DNA from: Pilaira anomala
Lineage: Eukaryota; Mucoromycota; Mucoromycetes; Mucorales; Mucoraceae
Assembly (NCBI GenBank): GCA_025716855.1
Contig: JAIXMQ010000022.1
Coordinates: forward strand, 186,001 to 250,000
DNA: 64,000 nt
Direction: 5' to 3'
Both the position numbers and the translations under genes were made by a program. How positions within the stretch are numbered: the stretch's first letter is position 1; the number at the start of each line of letters is the position of its first letter. Positions 56,574 through 64,000 of this stretch are shown piece after piece. Under the pieces are notes generated by a model. That model did no database searches. It saw only the letters and a list, made by a program, of their open reading frames with translations, and was not told the DNA's origin.

Positions 56574-59404
56574 ACGAGTACTGGTGCACATTCTTCTTCA
56601 ACAAAGAAACATCCACCTCCACCTCCACCTCCTAGTAAAAAATACCATCGTTCAAATATGATACCCATGACAAAACCTGAATCAAATAGATCCGAATTCG
56701 ACCCACTTCCTTCTACTATAGTCGATACCACCATTATAGCTCCACCTACTTTACCACCGAGACCCATCATCCCTCAATTACCACCGAGACCTTCTCAATC
56801 TACTTTAGCTCGAGCACATACTATTGCTTCTTCTCATGGACCACCTACACAACACTTGAAACCACTCATGTCATCACCTGCATCCATCTACACTGACAAC
56901 AGCGATTTCGAAGACGACAGTACACGTATGAAACGAGCAAACACAGTTTCTTTTAAACGACCCATGACAGAATTACTCATCACAAGTTCCATCTATCCTA
57001 ATTTTTCAAAGGCCACACGAAACGCACCGTACGTCCACCTTGATCAAAAACCATTCAGTACAGGTCATAAAACTATCTATGCTTTATCTGCAACCAAGAA
57101 TTTGATCATGACTGGCTCCAATCTATTAAGAACATGGGATGTGGATACAGGTTCCATTCTGAATACAGTCTTGATGGATAACAATACAACGAACAATACA
57201 ACACAAGATAATAATGATCGAATTCGAGCTATTGTGATTGCTCCGTGTCGTATTCCTTATGATGAAGGAAGATACGTTTGGGTAGCCAGACAAGATACCA
57301 TGTTGACTGTGGTAGATATACGTGCAGGTTCATATAAAGTATTAAGTAAACGAAACGACGTTCATATGTCACCCATCACATTTTTATTACGATTTGGTAA
57401 TTCGGAAATATGGTCTATTGACGACGCAGGTATCTTGAACGTATGGGATGTAGTCTCGGCTGATTATCAACATCAAAATCCTTTATTGACTGCAATGCCA
57501 AGAAGATATCATGTTACTTCTCATGCTGTGGCAGCTACGATTTATGGGTCCAAATTATGGATGTCTTCAGGTCGTACTTTAGCAGCCCATGCTATTCCTA
57601 GTGCTGGATCTCAGTTAGGTACAAACGATACAAAATCTCAAGCACCTGTACGTATACCAAACGATATGGGAAATATCACCAAACTCATGACGATCCCGTA
57701 TCACCCTGATCGTATCTTTGCATCACATGACGATGGTAAGATTAGTATTTGGGATACAAAAACAATGGAAAGACTGCAGGTGATTACTGTCTCAATGTAT
57801 GGTATATGTACAATGACATGTGTAGGGGAATATCATGTTTGGGCTGGCTACAATACTGGAATGATTTATGTATACGATACAAGACCTGAGAAATGGGCTG
57901 TTTTAAAAATGTGGAAAGCTCATACAGGTGCTGTTACTCATATGGTCGTAGATGAATCAAGTTTATTATTAGATGAAATTAAGGGTAGATTACAAGTGGT
58001 TAGCAGTGATTCAAATGGATATATTGGCGTCTGGGATGGTTTATTAACTGAACACTGGAAAGAGGATCATTTAAATCAAAGAGCACAAGAGTATTGTGCT
58101 TACGATGAAGCGCGTGTTATGATTTGTTCTTGGAATATTGATGCTAGTAAACCAGAAAAAATTGTAGGCGATGATGATAAAGCTGTAAGAGAATGGTTAG
58201 GTACAATGGAAGACCCAGATATAATCGTAGTTGGTATTCAAGAAATCATTGATTTAGAATCCAAGAAACAAACAGCTCGTAAGTACAAAAAAAAAAAAAA
58301 AATACTCATATTTATGATGGAACAAAAGAAACTTAAAAAAAAAATATTTTTGTAATAGGTTCATTATTTTCAAGAAAAAAAGCAGATCAAGCAGAGGCAG
58401 AAGAAGTATTAACACGTCGATACAAATTATGGCATGATTACTTGGTCCGTATGATTGGTGAGAACTATGGACACAATGCCTACACCGTTATTAAAACAGA
58501 TCAACTGGTTGGATTATTCAGTTGTATCTTTGTTCGTACCAGTGACATCAATCGAGTCTTCAACGTCGATTCGACGTCTGTCAAAACTGGATTAAAAGTG
58601 ATGAATAAATCCATTCATGGTAATAAGGGCGGTATAGCCATTCGATTCATGTACGATCATTCTTCACTTTGTTTTGTCAATTGTCATTTAGCCGCAGGAC
58701 AATCACACGTTCAACAAAGAAATGCAGATGCAGAAGGTATCCTTCAAAGTGCGAATTTTGCACCCAAGGATTATGCAGATGTATTTAGTCATGGTGGTGA
58801 TGGCTCGATGATTTTAGATCATGAATTTTGTTTCCTAAGTGGAGATTTAAACTATCGTATCAAGATGAGCCATAACGATGTCTTGACTTTATTGAAGAAT
58901 CCAGATAAATTAAAAGCATGGGAAAAGTTACAACAACATGATCAATTATTACGTCAAAATTCAAATAATCCACTATTCAAGCTATTGCAATTTGAAGAAG
59001 CGCCTATTCGATTTGATCCTACTTACAAGTATGATCCAGGTACGGATTATTATGATCGCTCAGAAAAGAAACGAATTCCGGCTTGGTGTGATCGAGTATT
59101 GTATAAAGGAAATAAAATCAAGAATTTGTATTATCGTCGTTATGAAGCAAGATGTTCTGATCATCGTCCTATCGCTGCTGGTTTCAGTTTTCAAACAAAG
59201 GTTACGGATCAAGAGAAACGTGATAGATTAATGGCAAATATTGAAGAAGAGTGGCGTACTCATATTGATCGTTTTACTAAAGATAAAAAGGCAAGATATG
59301 TTGCGGATTATGAAAGATGTACTTTAAATGAGGCTTTTGGATTGTTGGAAAAGTCTGATTGGGATGTAAACGATACTGTAATTAAATTACTTGGTTCTGT
59401 ATAA
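55971..59404 (+). CDS. inositol polyphosphate 5-phosphatase with WD40-like N-terminal domain
   Basis: Removes the 5-phosphate of phosphoinositides or inositol phosphates. Two exons, 55971-58278 and 58359-59404, give about 1117 residues. Residues 1-340 are low complexity: Pro runs, an acidic DEEDEEDTY stretch, poly-Ala, repeated PPRP. Residues about 355-690 form WD-like repeats (LLRTWDVDTGSIL, IWSIDDAGILNVWDVV, DGKISIWDTKTMERL, SNGYIGVWDGL). The catalytic domain (about 710-1060) has ICSWNID, VVGIQEIIDL, NKGGIAIRF, VNCHLAAGQ, LSGDLNYRI, IPAWCDRVL and SDHRPI, the standard catalytic motifs. The end (LNEAFGLLEKSDWDVNDTVI) looks like a UBA-type helix bundle. The exon junction completes Arg between KKQTA and SLFSRKK. 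Confidence 0.92.
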
Positions 59405-59543
59405 CTATTTTTATATTATTATTGTCATAATCATTTACTGCAAGAATATATATATATATGTATCTCATTTGATGATACTTGCGGATAAAAATAAAAAAAA
59501 AAGCACTTTTATAAAAGTTTATTTTATCAATTATGTACATATT

Positions 59544-60997
59544 CTATTCTTGTTGTTGTTCCTTAGGATAAACTTGTCTAATATTAAGATTGATACGAGA
59601 AGTATTCATAAAATCACCAAACAACTTCCAATCAGGAGAATCACTATATTCATTCTTGTTTGATAAATAATCAGGTAATGTATTTTCTAAAATTAATGGC
59701 ACACCTACAAAAAAGTTAGTTATTAATCCTACATACTTTTACTATGTGTATCCATTCTTTTTTTTTTTTGTTACCGTGGAATGCCTTTCTACAAGGTCCA
59801 GTCATGACAATAATATCACCACTTCTCAAGTATAAAGAAAGAGGTACTGTCTCTCTAGTTTCACCGCCTATCAAATAAATACAAGAATGACCAAGACTAA
59901 ATTATCATATTATTTTTGTTAATTTTGCATATATACTCTCAATTCTACATAATAATCTAATAAAAACTCCCTATTTTTTTTTTTTTTTACCTAAGTGAAA
60001 CTAAAGGTGCTTCCATATTTAATTCACTTCTATCTACATGACCCATTAAAGTATCTCTATACTGATAATAATTAATCACACCTGCTTCAGCAGCAAAATC
60101 AGACCCTTTATACTGATTCAACCAAGCCTCTCCTTCATTCCCATTATCATATCCAATATTCTCAACTGCAGTTACCACAGCCTTTGTCAATTCAGAAATA
60201 TATTCAGGAAATGGATATCTTCGATTTAAATGATAGGTTTTTGTAGGCCAATGGTATTGGTATCCTAAAGTAATCCAACGTAATCTTCTTACTATTTCAT
60301 GAGGAGGTAATAAAGGTACTCCCGGAGCAGGTAAAGGATCTGGTTTTGGGTCTGTAATGACAGGTTTAAAATCAACAGAACAAGCTGTCACTGGTTCCTT
60401 TTTCTTTTCTTCTTCTTCTTCTCCTTCTTCATGTTCTGAATCAGTATAGGTAGCTGAATCGTTATTATCATCTTTCATCTTTTTAGGTACATAATATTCA
60501 GGATCACTAGAATTTAATACTCCAGATTCCTCCTTTTCATACAGATCCCATAAGCCAGACTCCGGAGTAATATAATGAGTATCCAAATTAGAAGTATTAG
60601 GAGGCTTTGGATACTCCTTGAGACATTTTTTAATCAAGGTACGTTGAGCGAGTGGAGTAAAAGCGTTTGGGATAATGATTAATCCCGGCATATTTTTCAG
60701 GACATAAGCTTGTTGACAAGACCGATCGCCAAAGACGGTTGAAATTTGTTTCAAGTCGTGTGTTAAGGACACTGGTACGATATTATCCTGGTTCTCTTGT
60801 GTGTTGGTTTCTAAATGACTGAAATCGATCACGTTGGTGAAATCGGGTTTGCCCACTTTGGACTTGAAGTTACGTTCGCAGTATCGGAATGGTGCTTGGT
60901 TTACATATGTCTTTGCATCTTGTTTCTTTTTTTCCGCTTCTCTTCTTTCTCGAGCCCATATCTTTTGTTGTCTTCGAGACTTGAACGTTGGTTGCAT
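59544..60997 (-). CDS. AlkB-type 2-oxoglutarate/Fe(II) dioxygenase, ALKBH1-like
   Basis: Likely nucleic-acid (DNA or tRNA) demethylase. Three exons, about 59991-60997, 59775-59896 and 59544-59704, give about 429 residues. The N-terminus is basic (KSRRQQKIWARERREAEKKK). The core has FGDRSCQQAYVLKNMPGLII, then IPNAFTPLAQRTLIKKCL, RRLRWITLGYQYHWPTKTYH, INYYQYRDTLMGHVDRSELN (Fe ligands His and Asp), LGHSCIYLIGG, LRSGDIIVMTGPCRKAFHGV (third Fe ligand His, beside the exon 2/3 junction) and RINLNIRQV (2-oxoglutarate Arg). An acidic insert (HEEGEEEEEKKK) sits between the N-terminal part and the core. The ATG at 60997 is chosen; another lies in frame at 61027 but adds only a Lys-run region. It converges on the 5-phosphatase gene, 139 bp apart. 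Confidence 0.9.
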
Positions 60998-61027
60998 TTT
61001 TTTTTTTTTTAAATATGAAAAAGTCAA

Positions 61028-61839
61028 AAAAATATAATATATCGAACCATATTTTTTCTTTGATTCGTCCGCCGGGTATTCAAGTTTTGTGACTTTTTGA
61101 CTTGTTATGAACTCTCTACTAGTATGTAGGTACTATTGATCAGTGAGAATGATTCAACGCTACATTGGCGTATAGAAGAGAGTAAAACGTTATAAATTTA
61201 GAATCATGGATAATTCAAGAGTTCAGCCAAGTAACGAACAAGTTAAATACCTATCTCTATCAAGTAATAACTTAAAATATAAGTTCATTTTGTATTCACT
61301 GTCTGGTTCTTTTAATACTCCTTCCTAATTGTTTACTTTCTATTGTGTATTTAACTACTTATAGGTTTTTTTTTCTTGGAACAATGTCTTCTCTAGATAA
61401 GGAGTGTGACAAAAGAAGAGATTTTAAAAACTGTAGCGGTAAGGAAGTAGAAAGATTTATATAATAAACAAAAAAAAAACTTGTTTGTGTGGCGTATGAG
61501 AAAAGAAATCTGCCTGTATGCCATGTGAAAAAAAAAAAAAAAATAATTGATGTAATAGTGGGCGCGCGAATCTATTCCTGTAGTAATTATAAATAAAAGA
61601 ACGACCTTTTTTTTTTGTTGCACAACCCGAAATTCTATGGTATCCAATCAATTGACTGAATGGACAGTAAAAGCCGATATTTATGGGACACACTTTTACT
61701 CCCAATCACACACACAGGCCCCCTTTTTAATAAAAATAGGGTTAAAAAAAGATTTTCTCTCTCTCTCTAAAAATAACGAAAATCTTTTTTTTTTTCTCGT
61801 TTTTCTTTTTTTTTCTCACTTTTTTATTTTATATAAAGA
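61028..61839. promoter_or_regulatory. bidirectional promoter region
   Basis: About 0.8 kb between the divergent ALKBH1-like and tetraspanin-like genes. AT-rich, with T-runs, an A-run at 61528-61543 and a pyrimidine-rich leader before 61840. Open frames on both strands here have no coding character. Confidence 0.4.
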
Positions 61840-63156
61840 ATGGTGAATAACTTTCTATCGACTCATAATAAAACCCCCCAAGAAGGAGTTGGACACCCGT
61901 ATGCTTCACAAAATAGCCAAGCGAGTTCATCGGTGTCTTTACAAGATATGAGACATACAAGTCGACCCTCTACAACACCAGTGGAATCTTGGGATTCTAA
62001 TCAAGATGATTTACCTGAACCTGTATTACCTTGGATGAAATCCGAATCACGTCAATCTTTAGGCTCTCGTAGCTCTGTAGATACCACCAGTCTTCATGTA
62101 GTGAAAAGGTATACGCCTGATCCTGCTATCAAAAAGAAGCAAAGATGGACAAAACATAAATGGTGGTTATTATTATCAAATACCTTGGTAAAAAAAAAAA
62201 AAAAAAAAAAAAAATTGTTTTTATTTTTTTGATCCTTTTTTTTTTTTTTTTTTTTAACTTAAAAATAATCCATTTTAGTTGTTTTGTTATGGACTAGGTA
62301 TCTTATTACTTGCTCTTTTAACCTTTTTCAAATGTAAGGGGAAAGAAGAAGAAAAACATACACAAGAAAACTTATCTTTTTTTTTTATCTGTAAATAGTC
62401 TATCTTCGTGCAGATGTAATTATTGTAGGAGAACGATTGATTCTCAATTGTAAGGAATTTTTTTTTTAATAAGGGCACACAAAAAAAAAAAAAAGGTTAA
62501 CTGCTAAATATAGTAATTTTGGCTACGGGTGTTATTTGTTTATTTACTTCTCTTGTTGGATACACTGGTATCATGTTAAACAATCGAGCGATTTTATCCA
62601 TCTATAATTTATTATTATGGCCTAGTTTTGGTATGATTGCAGCAATCGGGTATGCCTCTTATCGTAGAAACAAGTGGAATATTGAAGGTAAATTATCCTA
62701 TCAATGGCATTATGATTTAGATGCAGATGGTCGTGCCCGTATCCAAGCCAATGTAAGTAGGAGGGGAGAATAAGAACAAACACTTTTTTTATATACATGT
62801 GTACTTAATTTTTTTTTTAACAGCTCCATTGTTGTGGTTATAAATCATTCACGGATTATCATGAACGATCCAATAAATGTTTCCCTCGTACATTATTACC
62901 CGGTTGTAAATTCAAGTACCAAACGTTTACAAAAGAAGCGTTAACGATCACCTGGATGGTAGCGTTCTCAATGATTCCAGTGCACTTGTTTGTGATGTTT
63001 TCCGCTTTATTATGTTCTAACCATATTAACCGTAAATTCGGTAAAGGACTTCCTCCAAAGATTTATCGATTGGATTATCAAGGGATTGTTGCAGGTACAC
63101 CTACGGGTAGTTCACTTAACCTTCATAAAGATGGCTTACAACAAAGAAATGTATAA
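61840..63156 (+). CDS. fungal tetraspanin-like four-TM protein
   Basis: Five exons, about 61840-62187, 62279-62333, 62399-62449, 62514-62752 and 62824-63156, give about 341 residues. A polar, Ser-rich N-terminus of about 105 residues precedes four hydrophobic segments: LLLSNTLLFCYGLGILLLAL; LILATGVICLFTSLVGYTGI; YNLLLWPSFGMIAAIGYASY; TWMVAFSMIPVHLFVMFSAL. The large loop between the third and fourth segments holds LHCCGYKSFTDY followed by further Cys (KCF, GCKFKY), the CCG signature of tetraspanins. The cytosolic tail ends LNLHKDGLQQRNV. Family membership is well supported; the exact fungal subtype (Tsp2/Tsp3) is not determined. Confidence 0.85.
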
Positions 63157-63337
63157 AAAAAAAAAAAAAACACTTTTATATTATTATTATTATTAAATTT
63201 TTTTATATTATAAAATATTTGCTTGGATAAAATAAAAAAAAAAAAAAAAATAAAAAAAAGAGAGAAAAAAAAAAAACTGTAATCAAAAGAGGGAGGAAAA
63301 CAAATGAGTGGTGAGTTTATAATGTTGTATTTTTTTT

Positions 63338-64000
63338 TTATGCTGATGATGCAGGTTCATCTACTGCTGGAGAAGTATGTGTATCTTCTTTTGATTGTGA
63401 CGCAGCGACGGTAGCAGCATTTGTAGCAGCAACAGCAGCTGTAGAAGATACCATGGGTTCCTTCTTACTTTCATCCAAATCCTTTTCAACCTCATTCTTT
63501 GATTCAACCTTTTGTTCTTTTTCATCTTTTTCAAGTTTGTGAGCATCGTCGTCGTCCTCTTCATCCTCATCATCTTTGACTTCACCTTCTTCCTTTTCAT
63601 CTACTTCACCTTCTTCATGTTCTTCTTCTTCTTCCTCCTCCACCACCACATTTTTTTCATTTACTTCCTTTATCTTCTCCTCCGATTTCTTTTTTTCTAC
63701 TTCTTCATCCACGAATTGATTTCGAGCCTTTTTCACAACAGCATCATGGTGTTGTGTTTGAACTACACTTCTCTTTTGTCCAAGTTGTGGATTACCCATA
63801 CTTAATAAAGCATCGGCAGCACTTTCATCATAATCTTCATCCACGCCTCTTTCTTTCTTTTCGACAGGTGGTTGTACTTCTTCCATCTTAGTGTATCTCG
63901 ATTCCATCGGTTGTTGTTGTTGTTGATGATGATGACGATAGTCTTCATGTTTCATACGACCGTATTCTGGACGACTCAGGTTATGATTTGTACGAGGTGA
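63338..64000 (-). CDS. acidic low-complexity protein, C-terminal part (runs off the window)
   Basis: The minus-strand frame is open from the right edge (reading SPRTNHNLSRPEYGRMKHED) to the stop at 63338-63340, so the start lies beyond 64000. The visible 220 residues include a His/Gln run, ESAADALLSMGNPQLGQKR, a long Glu/Asp/Lys-rich region (about 63520-63700) and an Ala/Val/Thr-rich end. Basic VVKKARN may be a nuclear signal. No domain is recognisable in this part. A nuclear regulatory protein would fit the composition, but that is a guess. Confidence 0.7.
   Translation of the reverse strand, partial: SPRTNHNLSRPEYGRMKHEDYRHHHQQQQQPMESRYTKMEEVQPPVEKKERGVDEDYDESAADALLSMGNPQLGQKRSVVQTQHHDAVVKKARNQFVDEEVEKKKSEEKIKEVNEKNVVVEEEEEEEHEEGEVDEKEEGEVKDDEDEEDDDDAHKLEKDEKEQKVESKNEVEKDLDESKKEPMVSSTAAVAATNAATVAASQSKEDTHTSPAVDEPASSA

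Noticed and set aside
1..64000. CRISPR arrays, operons, bacterial promoters
   Set aside because: Introns, a polymerase III tRNA gene and eukaryotic protein families make this nuclear fungal DNA; no regularly spaced direct-repeat array with unique spacers was seen.

Overview
The window looks like nuclear DNA from an early-diverging filamentous fungus, most likely Mucoromycota (Mucorales-like). The DNA is very AT-rich and full of long A and T homopolymers. Most genes carry several short GT-AG introns, many of them 50-100 bp. The gene set is eukaryotic and fungal: a StuA-type APSES regulator, Set1, Mex67/NXF, a SERCA pump, a cytoplasmic dynein light intermediate chain, a tetraspanin and a Sur7/PalI-like protein. 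There is one nuclear tRNA gene. The lineage call is inferred from style and content; no marker gene was compared.

Layout. 1-2.5 kb: gene-poor, with a broken piggyBac transposase 3' end. 2.5-6.2 kb: Xaa-Pro dipeptidase (-), a small His/Pro-rich protein (+), and a divergent glutamine synthetase (-) with a GATA-site cluster upstream. 6.4-17.8 kb: a mobile-element island with four copies of a non-coding repeat family (called R here), two of them joined to a fold-back hairpin. The island also holds a LINE 3' remnant, an apparently intact six-exon Mutator-like transposase gene, a possible small C2H2 gene, and an LTR followed by a primer-binding site that fits tRNA-Ile. 18.6-32.4 kb: phosphomannomutase, an acidic protein ending in an MSP/VAP-like domain, a protein with two tandem-repeat families, Mex67/NXF, a PPxY membrane protein, and an NCLX-type cation/Ca2+ exchanger. 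32.6-40.7 kb: Set1 (+) converging on dynein light intermediate chain (-), which diverges from an Arb2-domain gene (+). 40.7-44.4 kb: a 3.7 kb gene-free stretch containing a long imperfect inverted repeat, ahead of the APSES gene. 47.5-51.6 kb: Sur7-like protein and SERCA Ca2+-ATPase (both -). 51.6-56 kb: non-coding, with tRNA-Ile(AAU). 56-64 kb: WD40-inositol 5-phosphatase (+), ALKBH1-like dioxygenase (-), tetraspanin-like protein (+), and an acidic protein cut by the right edge (-).

The genes are mostly unrelated housekeeping and signalling functions, not a cluster. Loose themes are Ca2+ and membrane handling (NCLX exchanger, SERCA, 5-phosphatase, tetraspanin, Sur7-like) and chromatin/RNA control (Set1, Arb2-domain protein, Mex67, APSES). 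Exon models were built by hand from splice sites and reading-frame continuity, so internal junctions may be off by a base or two. The least explained signals are the inverted repeat at 40.9-43.3 kb, the R family with its hairpin termini, the GATA cluster at the divergent glutamine synthetase, and the two-repeat protein at 22-24 kb.
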